DNA of 64,000 nt from Prostheceraeus crozeri (taxonomy: Eukaryota > Platyhelminthes > Polycladida > Euryleptidae), in NCBI GenBank assembly GCA_907163375.1, contig CAJQUW010007924.1, positions 186,001-250,000 on the forward strand, in the 5' to 3' direction. Shown piece after piece: positions 9,218-21,383 of the stretch (position 1 is the first letter of the stretch; each line of letters opens with the position of its first letter). Below the pieces are notes generated by a model. It was not told the origin of the DNA, made no database searches, and saw nothing but the letters and a program-made list of their open reading frames with translations. Position numbers and translations under genes: made by a program.

Positions 9218-10759
9218 GTGATTAATAGATTTTGTCACACTGATGTACGCTAACTCAATAGTGAATATGTTTGGAAAGGAATCTAATAGCCTTCATACAA
9301 ATGAGTTGTAAGAACAAAAGTTAAACATGTGGTAACCAGAAGTAGATGCAATAGAAAACTGTTCATTTGCCGATGCTTTGTGGTTAATTAATTATTACGG
9401 AAAGCATTATGCTTTTCTAAAATTAAATATTTCAGCAACGAATGCTAAACACTAAAAGTATAAAAATACAACGGAATGACACAACCAATCCAAAAGCTTA
9501 TCTGCACGCACATACACCATGCGTGTGAGCGAGGTGCAATTATTCCAACCAACGACTTTGGCTAGATTCAAACGATAACACCTGTCAGATCCAGATTAAC
9601 TGTTTATATCGAAGTGAAAATGAAAGGTGAGTTGCAAAGATAAGTATGTAAACCTTCTAAAGGGCTTGAGAAATGGTCCCTACTGACCGAATTGGAGGAG
9701 AGCTACACTAAGGCTAAGTCGAGTGGGATAATGATCTTTCCTGACTTTGTTTTAGGAAAGTCTGGATGCTATGTTAGTGTTACATTGACTTCAACATTGC
9801 GGCCACGGTGGGCTCGCGAGCAAATGCATTTGCCAAAATGTTTCCGAAATTCTCTTTAGTTCAGAATCAATGGTTTGCTGGTTGCTTCAAGTGATGTATC
9901 GTGTGATAATTGTAGCAGAAGCAGAAAGAATCACTCACCATACTCATACTACTCATCATGGTCATAAGTAGTGATGATAGTGATCTTAGTAGATATTTCT
10001 GATTACTTAGCTCAATTTTGTTTTTTCTGATATACATTTTTGATTGCTAAATAATGATTAGAATGTGTGAAATTTACTCCTTCATTTAAACAGCGCATTT
10101 GGAAATGCCAGGTTCCTGCTCTTGTCCAATGTAACCATGCAGTCATGTAAATCCACTGGGAAGCAATGGCTGAAGTTTAGGGTAAATATGCGATGTTCTG
10201 TGCTTTCTCTGATTAAATGGGAAGTACTATATCTAGAGACAGCGGTTTTGGCGTAAAATATCTGCAGGTCATTTCCTATTATGTGCATGTGTTCTTATCA
10301 TGCTTCTAATCGCCTAGTATATGCGAGAATGTGGGTAAATTGAGACTAGAATTGATCAAATTATGTTTTTACCGACATGCACGAGCTTGCTAAATCCAAA
10401 TGTGTTTGGCTTCATAGACAAAGGCACATGAACACGTAGGATGAAGACATTCCATGTCAAAAATTAATGCTTTAGACTTATTTTTCGACAAACGCACCGA
10501 TTCGTAGTTGTCATGAAGTATACATAATTTGTGAAAGTTTTATTGTCGGCTTCGTTCGCTGTGTTGGCGGCCGGACTAGTCTAGAGTTAAATGATTGATT
10601 GAATTTTCAGAATTCGACTTCATATCAATTTAAAAGAAATCCGAATTTTTCAGACAAGTTCATAGTTAGACAAAAATGATCAGATTGTTTTTCACTTTTC
10701 ACCTTTCTTTTTACTTTTGCTGGTAAGTGATATAAGCTTTGTTACATTTCTCATTTTAG
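9218..10759 (+). other. Usherin intron 3 in window
   Basis: The intron runs from donor GTGATT (a weaker donor than its neighbours) to acceptor TCATTTTAG. It is AT-rich DNA without recognisable genes, structured RNAs or clear repeats. Confidence 0.7.
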
Positions 10760-10962
10760 ATATGTCGTGCAATCAAGGCCATTAGAATGCAATCAAAAAT
10801 CATGTGTTCAGCAAAGTTTTGTCCCCTCTACTCAATTGAACTTCACTGCCGAGAACCTCATGCCATTTTCTACCTACCAATTAGTTGTGGCTGCACAAAA
10901 CCAAATCGGTCAAACTCAAACTAAAAATGATGAATGGATAAATGCCACAACAGCAACTTCAG
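10760..10962 (+). CDS. USH2A: Usherin (USH2A-like), exon D
   Basis: This 203-nt exon follows TCATTTTAG, completes the split arginine codon and reads Y-V-V-Q-S-R-P. It carries the second half of an FN3 module: a C-x4-C pair (C-N-Q-K-S-C), then L-M-P-F-S-T-Y-Q-L-V-V-A-A-Q-N. It ends TCAG|GTGAGA one base into a codon (phase 1). The next exon supplies AT to make GAT (Asp), so the frame is preserved. Confidence 0.9.
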
Positions 10963-11225
10963 GTGAGAGCATATGATGCCACATTTTTTTAATGTTTCAC
11001 ATGTTCATCAGTGGAGACAATGAATCGTCAGCGTCAACGTGACAGAGGTTGTACAATGGTGTTCTTTATACCGAATTTCATCGAATGAAAGACATCCTAA
11101 AAAAACGTAGCCGTACCTCTAGACATGTGATTTGCGAGTAAAAATGCAATGGATCCAGACTGCTAGATAATATCGCATGAGCCCATATTGGCAAATTACA
11201 CGAATAAACTCTCAACCTAGATAAA

Positions 11226-11285
11226 CTAATTACTTTAAACAGAAATGAAATATAACTAATTACTTTAAACAGAAATGAAATATAT
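11226..11285 (+). repeat. Tandem duplication of a 30-31-bp unit
   Basis: The unit ACTAATTACTTTAAACAGAA with ATGAAATAT is present twice in direct succession with no mismatches that I can see. It is a simple local duplication within the usherin intron. Confidence 0.75.
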
Positions 11286-11994
11286 GCGCTTGTAATTTAG
11301 TGAACCACGATCGTTCAATGATTTTGCTCAAATGTTTGCGATGCAATTTACATACCTACGGACTTTCGGTAGAGTTCTGTGTTTTAGAGTAGTGTAAAAT
11401 ATTAGCTATGTTTACAAAGCTTGTTGACAATATACTGAAGGGTTTAAAACGATGCTGTCGCTCATAATATTCCAATAAATAAGTATTCTCCAAACACCTG
11501 TCATTTGAAAATGTTCGCCTCCAGACATCTGTTCAGTGTTTACAACTGATAAAACAGATTTTCAGAGATATTTTACACGAAGACACGAATATTACTGATT
11601 ATTTTAAAATTCAATATAGGCATGGGAATGTCGATCACATGGACCCTCAAATCCTGCAAATAAATGTAATAATGATAACGATGAAATTCCTGATGGCGTC
11701 AATGATGAGTTCTCTAAACAACTGATTATTAGCCTTCTCTAAACCAAACAATCAAGTGAATTCAGTTTATACAGTTAGACATTGTAGATCAAGAAGTCAA
11801 TGAATCCCATAGTTTCCAGATCATCGTTGGATGTGCCAATTCATATCATTGGATAAAATTGTGTCATTATGGCATGAGTTTGCAGTGAAAAAAGACTACA
11901 ACGAGCATGATAGCAGATTACACAGCCTAAAAAACATTCTATGCATTTTTTCGACGCAGTGATTATTATTTAAGAAGTTGTTGGCTGACCATGG

Positions 11995-13212
11995 GGCTGT
12001 CCTATAATGCCTCATTAGTCTAACCGTCATCAAACGTTAAAGACATTTTAATGAAACCATGTAAATGACAGTTAAAACATCTGCAATTTTGGTGTTCACA
12101 GAAACTCACTTTTAACTGTCTTTTAGGATGCTTTCATCTAACTGTCATTAAGCAGAGAATGCGTATTAGCTTCCATTAATTTTTCAGAACATCACGTATA
12201 GCAGGACTTCATGATGTCATTTTGACACATTTTGACATCATAACATAGAAAATCATTTAATGATTTGCATTGTTAAATAAAAAACAATACACTTAACAAT
12301 CATTAAATTATTGTTATCGCAGCAAAATATGACCTCGTTTTCCATTCACGCACAACGAACTTCATTCATAAATGAAGCAGATAAGCATTTTTATTCTGGA
12401 ATCCATAAAATCCATAGACATCGAAACAATTAATGAAGGAAGGTCTTGTACCATCAAGTGTTAGATTCGCTAAATGCTAACTCACAGGAGACAGGCCTGG
12501 TATGTGCCCGGAACGAGAACTAAGGCATATGGGCTGCTTTGACTAGGATATGAACATGTATGTAGCTATATACACTAAGCTGCTCTTAAATTATTATTTA
12601 AGTTCAGTGGGCCCGTGGTGCTCCCATGGATCGGTAACTGATAAATCTCGTGGGATGGGACAGGAAGCACGGACACGTCCCGTGAACATTCCTATTAATG
12701 TATCACAGCACAGAAAATTAAATAAAAATCAATACAATTAGCTGTAGTGTTTTCATGCTTATTAGTATATTACAGTCTGCCAACCATCTTCATTGGCATA
12801 TCGCAACTGTAAAAAATGAACATGCGTGCGTACATGTAGGTATAACCAAGATCAATCTTTGGTTCGCTGATTCTCAAAGCAAATCGTCTCATGGGCTCTG
12901 TTATACGTTTGAAAGAGATTATTCAACAAGACTTGTTTAATAACATCTAACTCAGGTTCGATATGCTTGTCATTTATATGTTAATGAAGATCTTACCCTC
13001 CTTTAAATATTCTGTTTTGACTTTTTGATTTAGGTTCCATCAATGAATGATATTTTTTATGACGTGTTCGTGAACACCATTCCATTAAAAGATTATGACG
13101 GTTAAATGAAGCAAAATAGATGACGTGTCTATGAACGATATCCATCTAATGACAGTTAAATGAGGCGTCATTGAGGTTCTATTTATTTAACGACGCGTTA
13201 TAGGACAAGCCA
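11995..13212. mobile_element. Non-autonomous element with GGCT(T)GTCCTATAA terminal inverted repeats
   Basis: The left end GGGGCTGTCCTATAATGC and the inverted right end GGCTTGTCCTATAACGC pair as terminal inverted repeats. The subterminal parts contain many copies of words such as ATGACAGTTAAATGA and ACCGTCAT in both orientations. A CAT trinucleotide flanks both ends and could be a 3-bp target duplication, as in PIF/Harbinger elements, but this is weak. There is no transposase frame inside. Confidence 0.6.
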
Positions 13213-15352
13213 TTGTCTCTTATCAGTCCATTATTAGGTGGATACGCAAGTGGATCTTCATGCTAGGCTTGGACAAGAGAAACAGCTGAGACCTCGCGAC
13301 ACATAGTTGGACCTCCTACTGCAGGAAGCTGTGATGACAAGAACCGAAGAGAAGACGAAGTCCTATGGTCGATCCCAATGTAGAAGAGCGATTCAACATC
13401 CGACTTTCTGACATTGTTTGACACTCACTAGTTTGTCAATCGTTTTGACTAACGCTTGACGATCTTACTCTTTCTAATTCCCAACTCTAATTTCTTCGTC
13501 ATCCTTCTTCACCATTTTGTATCGTGGTATTAATACTCCATCTTTCCGGGTTGACAGACAATATCGAAGCAGCCCCGTCAATTCTAATTTATAAGTAACT
13601 TTGAGTAGCATTTTTCTAGTGATAAAAGGACTGGTGAAAATAAAGCCTTGGTGCTGAAATAGTGTAAATTTATCCAAATTTTAGTCGGCATGACGGCCAG
13701 TTCACAGAAAAAGGATCATGAAAAAATTTCTAAAAGTCAAAGATCGATGAAAATATCAATGTTTGGAGCTCACTGTTTTCATCTCAATTATTCAGAGTAG
13801 GTCTCAATGATTTCATATAGATTATTTTATTTATATAGATTTCATATAGTCAATTCTTTTTCATGAAGAAATTACAAATTGCCGCTCTGAGAAAAGATTG
13901 ATATTTTGATAAGTTCATACAGGGAAGAATATGGCTCCATTTGGAATGTGATAAATTCGTCGTCGATTTATCTCAAATCACTGCCTGCTAGAATCACGAT
14001 CGTTGATTGTGTCAATCATTTTATTCAACCAGTGATGGCATATTGTGACAGTAACGTCTGTAGGTTTAGAGAATATGAATCATTTGATATTGTATTTGAT
14101 AGCAAACACATCCTCCATGCATCCACGCTTGAAGGCAAAGATAATTGAAGTTCCATCGAGTATTATTCATGTCTTATTCTAGATACCTAACGCTGAGTTT
14201 GAATGAGTTCCGAAGTATTAACCGATAAGACGTCGAGATTTTAGAGTTTCAAAATATTTCGAATGTGAATAACATCGATGAAACTGGTGTTTTAGAATAT
14301 TTTGCTTGTAAATCATGTCAGTTATTTCCAATGACCTGTTCAGCGTTAGCTTCCATATTTTGTTATCTCCAATGATAAATGACATGTTTGGGTTGCTATC
14401 TGAACTTTTGACTGTGTTTATAGTATTAGCCTGATAACTCACGTTGCTAGTTGACATTACTTTGTGGAAAGCGGTATGTAAATATCACCATTCTTTGAAT
14501 TGTCCACTTTCAAAATTCATCTATTCTGAATATATCGATGTCAGTTTATCTCTCTACAATCTTGAGCACTGATGAGTGCCAACATAGGTATAGTAGTTGA
14601 ACATGAATATAGCAACAGAGCAATTACATGTGAACATTTATCAATACTCAACTCAAATCACAAAATGCACTTTCTCTAAGACTTCGGAATGTTTTAGATA
14701 GTTGCATTTGTTAACGTCAGTTACATACAGAGCGCATCTCAAAACCATCCACAAGTTGACCCATCAGTCCCAAACATCATGTATAGTTTCAGCCTATGGT
14801 TTAATCGTATTATTCATATGACTACAGTCGATTGGTATCGGATAATAATTTCCTTGAAATGTAGATGTCCGCTTGTAGCGCAAATCATGATAAAATAGAG
14901 TAAAGTACTAACCTGTCATAGTTGATTTATATTAGTACATTTTATAAATTATATTATATTTGAAATATGATTGTTTCGATGAGTTTTACTACATGTTCCT
15001 TTAATGCGCATGCTTTCAGTGTATTGTGTTTCCGCAGCAATAGTTGTATGAAAAGCAATTTGGAACTTTTTGTTTGACAAAAGGACAAAAGCGTTTCGGT
15101 TATTCGCTTGGATCATCTTCGTGAAGCTGACATACATGCACATTCATCCAGTATAAAATTGAAACTGCCTGTAGGACAAAATTCTAATATTATAAAAAAG
15201 ACTTAGAGATATAAAGCATTTAAATGTTTGAGAAATAGGAAAAAGATTGTTATAGAAATGACAGGGAAAGAAATTTATGACCGAAAAAACGAATGCGACT
15301 CAAGTGCGCAGTTTATAAGTTACTTTTTTTATCACGCAGCCAATAGCCATTG

Positions 15353-15622
15353 TCATTGGAAGTCGACATAAAGGGCATCTGGTCTAGCAGTATCACAATG
15401 TCCTTTCAGTCCTTCGATAGGGGAATAGCCGGGAATGAGGCCGCTACAAAATAGCCTCATGGCAGCTTTTCGAACATTGTGTTCTTGCACTTGTAGTGCT
15501 GGTTTGAAGCGAAGGCGGCCGTTGGAAAAGCCGCCACCATACTGCTGATCAGTGCTGTGGAGGAGGAGACTTTCTGGTGGATAGACACTGAAGTAGATGT
15601 TGGAAAAACCACTCCACCCCAT
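15353..15622 (-). CDS. Unknown 89-codon antisense ORF
   Basis: This is an open frame on the minus strand, within the last usherin intron, that looks more protein-like and is locally more GC-rich than its surroundings. It encodes Y-F-S-V-Y-P-P-E-S, then G-R-L-R-F-K-P, then C-S-G-L-I-P-G-Y. It starts at a GCAATGG context with an upstream in-frame stop. I do not recognise the family. It could be a captured exon, a retrocopy fragment or chance. A second frame (15457-15810) overlaps it. Confidence 0.25.
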   Translation of the reverse strand: MGWSGFSNIYFSVYPPESLLLHSTDQQYGGGFSNGRLRFKPALQVQEHNVRKAAMRLFCSGLIPGYSPIEGLKGHCDTARPDALYVDFQ

Positions 15623-16370
15623 TGCTCTGGTTTATACTCATGTTTTAACAAATATGCATGCAGCACAGAGATTAGAATTGACTTACAAGTGGTGATTTTT
15701 TTGACAATGAGATTACTGTATGTCATTATCATGTCACACATAGTCATAGATGAGCAGCAAATTTCTGAGATAAGACACTTTCTCTCCATCTGGAACATCT
15801 CTAATGTCAAGCTGTGAGAATAGTTATGACAGCAATATCAAATAGTTAGTTATAATTTCATGCATTCTATAACTCATTTTGTAACATGCTTGTTAATTGT
15901 TATTGATTGGTTATTTGATAATGATGTCCAGGAAGATGGGTGTATAGCGACCTGGAAAACAGGAATCAATTTTTTGAAATAAATTCAGAATAATCATTTA
16001 TTAAATGATGAAAATGTTTTAACAGCAAATTTAGTATCAGTTTTCCTTTTCAAGGATCAGCTATTGATCGACGTTATACTGTATTTTATCACACTACTCT
16101 GACCAGCGATTTAGTATCATTTACAGCTTCAATATGCATTTTCATAACGACATGTGTGAATGATGCATTCTAGATGGACGCAGGATGTATTTAGGCGTGC
16201 TATAAATAAAGTGAATCTAACATAGTTTGTTATATGAACATAAGTCTCCAATTTTCATTTTCCTAAAATCATCAACATGCATGTAACCTGGCATTCACCT
16301 ACAATAAAGGAATAAATGAAGCAGTGCTTTACAACGAACATATTATTGGATCGGCAGCTTCATTTGTTTA

Positions 16371-16886
16371 TCATAGGTCAATAACGGAACGTATTGTTGA
16401 TCTGAGCAAAACGTCAATTGGAGACTTATAATTGTAGAATACCAAGTTGATTTTTGTTATTTGACTGACATTTAGCACCATAATGCCACATGATTTTTTA
16501 TTTCCAGTTCCAATAGACATGCTATATAGTGGTGTCTCCAAGAAAAACTCATGTTTATCACATGAACAAGTACTTTTATGGAACACCTTGTAGAATGTAC
16601 CATATTTACTTTTCACTTGTGCCATTTGCTTTGAAAAATGAATAGGCTGTACAAATTTCCAAAAATTCTGATTCAATAACCAATGCAAAAGAATGCGTTT
16701 AGAGATGTGGCAATTTTTGCCATGTAATTTTAATAGATAATTTTTTAAAATTACATGGCTTGACTGATCTACGATCAAATTGCTGTCGGAGTGCAGTTTG
16801 TCTAAAGCTGCCCCAATTCTGTTGGAAGCCATTTGAAAGCACTTGAGACACGTCCGAAAGCTTTTAAGCTCTGCCAACGTCAACAC
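16371..16886 (-). CDS. Unknown 171-codon antisense ORF
   Basis: The frame is open for 171 codons, which is long for such AT-rich DNA. It lies antisense in the last usherin intron. The product is rich in Lys, Ser and Leu and has a C-S-C-D-K-H motif near residue 107. There is no signal peptide or transmembrane segment, and I recognise no domain. It may be the remnant of a transposon ORF. No terminal repeats were seen around it. Confidence 0.25.
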   Translation of the reverse strand: MLTLAELKSFRTCLKCFQMASNRIGAALDKLHSDSNLIVDQSSHVILKNYLLKLHGKNCHISKRILLHWLLNQNFWKFVQPIHFSKQMAQVKSKYGTFYKVFHKSTCSCDKHEFFLETPLYSMSIGTGNKKSCGIMVLNVSQITKINLVFYNYKSPIDVLLRSTIRSVIDL

Positions 16887-17722
16887 TACTCAACAATCCA
16901 ATTGATAATCTGTTGTGTTATTGAAGGTGGTTTTGCAACAAACGGTGCCATTCTTGCCGATGTGCGACTCCAAGGGTCTCTTAAGCATAACATTGCCGGG
17001 CTGTATTCTCAGTAATACAAAATCCAACATTTACGTGCGATTTCGTGACATTCACGATGTAACCTACTGATGATTGATCAAGAAATAACAAAATGTACAC
17101 CTAGCGCCGGAGCCATTCATGTGATGGAATGAATTGTCGAGGACACAGCATGTAGCATTGAAGACCTCTCTGCGCTATGTTTCTAGTTGTGCATGGGCAA
17201 AGCAGAATGGACAGGGAAATCCGATAGTGATACTATCGCACAAATTTGAGATCTATGAATTGAATTTAATTAAGAAATCTTTCTTTTGTAGTAGTATGAC
17301 GTCATTTGTAAATGATTGGATTGAAGCAATTGGCAGCTTTCTAAATGTTCACGCGACTTTTTTGGGAGACGCTGTTAAATAGGCATTTGTTGATAGGCAC
17401 AATCGGCATATGATGCACTTTGTCTGGAAAACACGGAAAATGCAGGGAAAGCTCAGGGAAATTCTGGAACCGATTCTGCCACACATCCTGTTAGCATGAC
17501 AGCAATAAATGCAATAATATCCTCAAAATTAGACGTATGATCGAGTACCATTCATGGTTGCTTTCATTGAGTTACTCTCCTATAATATCCAAACTCGAGA
17601 AGTGAAAACTTGTATGAAAATATATAGGATTCACATTCCTTGGTACAATGGAATGTTTATGCCTGTAGTTCTAATTGTTGTGGTAATATTCGTATATTTA
17701 ATGTGTCCCTATTTTATTGCAG

Positions 17723-18540
17723 ATCCACAATTCCTTAATTTTCCTATATTTTCCCTCAATGGATCGAGTGTCATCGTCGATTGGTCATCTTCCTTTCAAC
17801 TGAATGGTCCGCTCATCGAATACTCGCTCTGGGTTGGTTCTAATAGGCGCTACGTCGGCAGCGCCACATCCTATCAACATCCTCGAGAAACAAAAGAGAC
17901 GCTTTATACCTTCCAAGTTGAAGCTCGCACCTCGGTTGGGAGCATTCGTTCTCCGTTCTTCGTCTTTGATGTCACACAGCCTGGTTTCCGCGCAACTGTT
18001 GCACCAACCACTGGACCAGTTGTCCCTGATCGAGCCATCTATCAGGAAGTTTGGTTCATCGCTCTACTCGTCCTCCTAGGAGTGGCTATTCTGGTTACTG
18101 TGTTGGTGTTGGTTCTGAGATGCACGAGGCGCCGACACGCTCCTTACGTTCGTGAACGGCAACCGTTGCAACCTCGTCAGCCTCGAATTCCACTTCCTCC
18201 AACCCCTATTGATATAGCAGAAGCGAATGGAGCAACAAACGATACCAAGGGAACTAGCATTCGTGGACATGACTCTCGGAATAATCTGAGTGGGCCTAAT
18301 TCCGCATATCGCAATCCTGCGTATCTTAGTAGCAACAGTGTTCTGGAACTAGACTGGGAAAATGATTCATCTCACGCCTGGGGTGCAAATATCATGCAAT
18401 ACGACAGTGCCTTCAACAGTTTGGTCTACGAAGGAGAAGACGATAGCATTGCTGGAAGCAGCTTGCCACCAAAACTCATTCTGGAGTCTGATACAGTGAC
18501 TACCAAAAGTCAGTTGCTATTGACTGATACACATATCTAA
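17723..18540 (+). CDS. USH2A: Usherin (USH2A-like), terminal exon: last FN3, transmembrane helix, cytoplasmic tail
   Basis: The terminal exon begins after TTTATTGCAG and ends in TAA (18538-18540). Joined with the four upstream exons it closes a frame of 1436 codons. It encodes a final FN3 module (V-D-W-S-S-S, L-N-G-P-L-I-E-Y), a threonine/proline linker, and a transmembrane helix at about residues 1274-1296 of the joined protein (W-F-I-A-L-L-V-L-L-G-V-A-I-L-V). The helix is followed by the stop-transfer R-C-T-R-R-R. The tail of about 140 residues has a proline-rich stretch (I-P-L-P-P-T-P) and ends T-D-T-H-I. Vertebrate usherin ends in D-T-H-L and binds PDZ domains of whirlin and harmonin; the Leu-to-Ile change keeps a class I ligand. 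No canonical AATAAA lies close by; AATACA at 18715 is a possible variant signal. Confidence 0.95.
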
Positions 18541-21383
18541 ATTGTTCATATCTTGATGCCAAAGTGCATTTCACTTTCTATTCAATTAGTTTACTTCGTT
18601 CTTGACTTTGTTGCGAAATCAGAAGTGAATTAGTAAGCTGGTTCTCTTATGTTTGTTCACTTTATCAATGGAAATAGATTTCACGAGATATGTATGATGT
18701 TTTGTATTTAAAATAATACAGTTTTTGATTGGGGATAAAACCAAAGATAGTTAAAGGGTGAATTCAAAGGGGGCTTGGTCAAAAAACTATTTCAAGTTGT
18801 AAAGTGCAGTGCAATCTTCTAAGTGTAGTCTTCTAATGGTCGATGGTATCAGTGTTGTATTACCAAACCATCGCGAGACATTTTTCCATCTACCGCCAGA
18901 TGGAGCGGGACTTACATCTACACAGCAAACTTTGCAAAGAGACTTAGATTATCAACTTCTGAAATTTTTTTTCGACCAAAACTTTAGGGAATTTTCTTGA
19001 ATCTATCCTTTGAGTACAAGATGATCTCTCGACGACTAGTAAATGATATGAAGGTCACAGATAGTTGGGAATCAAGTTAATAATTTAGTAATAAGATGCC
19101 ATGATCAAGCTCGGTGAACAGTGTTTTAACTGTAACTAAGTCATCTTTAGGAATAAACAAAGGAGATTAATTATTTACTCTTAAAGTGACTATACTATCA
19201 AATTAGTACTATTAAATACTATTATTATTAGGCGGTCGAGGAATCTACCGATCTGATGCTCAATGATTTTGCATAATTTACTTCACTACACTTCTCAAAC
19301 AGCAGGCAACATAGCAAAATCATGACTTCACAACCGACAGCTAATTAATCAAACCTAACTTATAACCTGTTTAACCCTATCTTTCCTGTTGGGGTACTCT
19401 TAGTCCCACACATTTGTTAATATTCAAAACTGTAAAATTTGGGACTTTGATATTTCGTAACTTTTAGTTTCTATATATTTCTGTTGAACAAGTCAAATTT
19501 GGCACATGAGAATATCAAAACTTTGACCTTCATTAAAGATAAGGTATACTCTTTGGAGCTTGTAATTAAAATAATTGTCAATTTCTTACAAAATTGAGCA
19601 TTTTATTTTTAAATGCGTATAGCTCATTAACCAAGTAGGTCAGGAGCTGTAATTAGCATATTGATCCATCCGCAGATACATGCACTTATCACACACATCA
19701 ATACAGGAACTACTTATAGCAGTCAAGTTCTCCAGTTCTAGCAAACCACCTTTTGCTAAGTGATATGTCAATACTACTCTAATACAACACTAGTAGTGAT
19801 TCTGCTCTATACTGCAAATAGAGGATTCCAAGTCAATTAATGGACAATTACCTGACATTATTTGTGGTAGCATTCAGAGCTGGAAGCCGGTCGAGATTTT
19901 CGAACCTGGACGGGGCCGGTCTCAATTCAAGTAGGTCTGGAATAGGGCCAGCTTTTGTAATTCGATTTTTTATCTACTTTTGCTCAGGAAGTAGCCTACA
20001 GCATCTGTTGCGTCTTAAGTACAGCAAAATTTGTAATGCAGACCAACGCCTGCTAGTTTGATACCGAAGGAAAACAGTACTTCATAATCAGCAGTGCGCT
20101 GCTGTTACACACAGTGAAGTCAACAGTCAAATTCTGAAGTCGCCATCGCTAGCATTTAGGAAAAGGATAAAATGAAGCTGAGAATATGATTGCCTTAGGT
20201 ATTTTAATTTAGGTTATTTTAAATTAGGTAGTTTCTTTTAAATGTTAATTCAACAGATGATCAGACAATTATTTGATATTATAATTATTAGGCACACATG
20301 TAGGCTAATAATACAATTAACTTTCTTTGATATGCTCTCTTTTTATTTTCATTCATAGTTCAACTAATTACTTATTATATTTCACAGCAAGGTCGGGGCT
20401 GGCCTGGCCGGCTTCCAGCTCTGAACTGAATTCATATGGACGAGCAGTTTCTGCAATTTTTCTGCACGATATATAACTAAAATGGCAGCAGAATATACAT
20501 GGCTACCATGTATTTTCAATAGTAACTATTTCAGCTGCATTTAGCGTCACTCAACTACACTGATGCAATAACTGATTCATGTGATAATTAACTGATAAAA
20601 ACATATTGTCCACAATCATCTACTATTGTACTCCAACTGAATCAGATGACACAATTTTTTGAAAAATATAAAATTCAAAAATTTGATGTGCTATTTATAG
20701 TGACAAGATGACCTAGTTGCAACCATTGGATGCTGTGTGCGTCAACTACAATGTACTGTGATTTTACAGACAATTGAATTACTGGAATATGAGAATCAGA
20801 ACCCATGAGTCCCGTGTTTTGAAAACTCAAAATCGCCCTGGTCTAATAGGGTTGAACATGGCACAATTCCGCTGTACCAAATCACCCTAAAAATCGTTCA
20901 GTGCGTTGGCATCACTGGATAATTTAGATACAGACCGCCATAAGCCCGGTAATGAGCTCCTTCGTGTTGTTGATGGGGAGAAAAAGTATTTATTGTCGGA
21001 GGAATACCCTATCTGTATTGAGCTGACTGTTGATCTCTGAGCTTGGTGAATTCTTTTAATTGAATAATGAATTCTCTTGAAAGTTTCAAAAGTTCTTTAT
21101 GCATTATGCAAAATCAAAATTGCTCTTCTTGCACGATCTGAGGGCGCCACATTGGCTTAGAAGACTTTACCCATCAATTTGGCCATGCTAGTCAACGCTC
21201 GTATCGGCCTAATTAAGATATGATACAAGGTAATGCTATCAACAGATAAATCTTTTCAGCTGTTTCTGTTATATTGCTTCTGTTGGTTAGGTCATGGATC
21301 AGTTATGCACTGCAGATAGGAAAAGCAGACACGAAATGACAATCTTGCTTATAATTTGTCAGTGCTGCAACGAGATGTCTTAA
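18541..21383. other. Intergenic DNA downstream of usherin
   Basis: This holds the presumed usherin 3' UTR followed by AT-rich DNA. The only structured item is a hAT-like MITE at 19873-20425. The open frames present are under 75 codons and without motifs. Confidence 0.6.
19873..20425. mobile_element. hAT-like MITE with TTCAGAGCTGGAAGCCGG ends
   Basis: TTCAGAGCTGGAAGCCGG at 19873 is repeated in inverted orientation at the right end (CCGGCTTCCAGCTCTGAA ending at 20425). The ends resemble the CAGnG starts of hAT transposons. The flanking octamers do not match, so the target duplication is lost or the boundaries are off by a few bases. There is no coding sequence inside the 553 bp. Confidence 0.65.

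Larger units (their letters stand above)
10963..17722 (+). other. Usherin intron 4 in window (6.8 kb)
   Basis: This is the last and longest intron seen, from donor GTGAGA to acceptor TTTATTGCAG. It holds a 30-bp tandem duplication at 11226-11285, a 1.2-kb terminal-inverted-repeat element at about 11995-13212, and two antisense open frames of unknown meaning (15353-15622 and 16371-16886). The rest shows nothing I can support. Confidence 0.75.
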
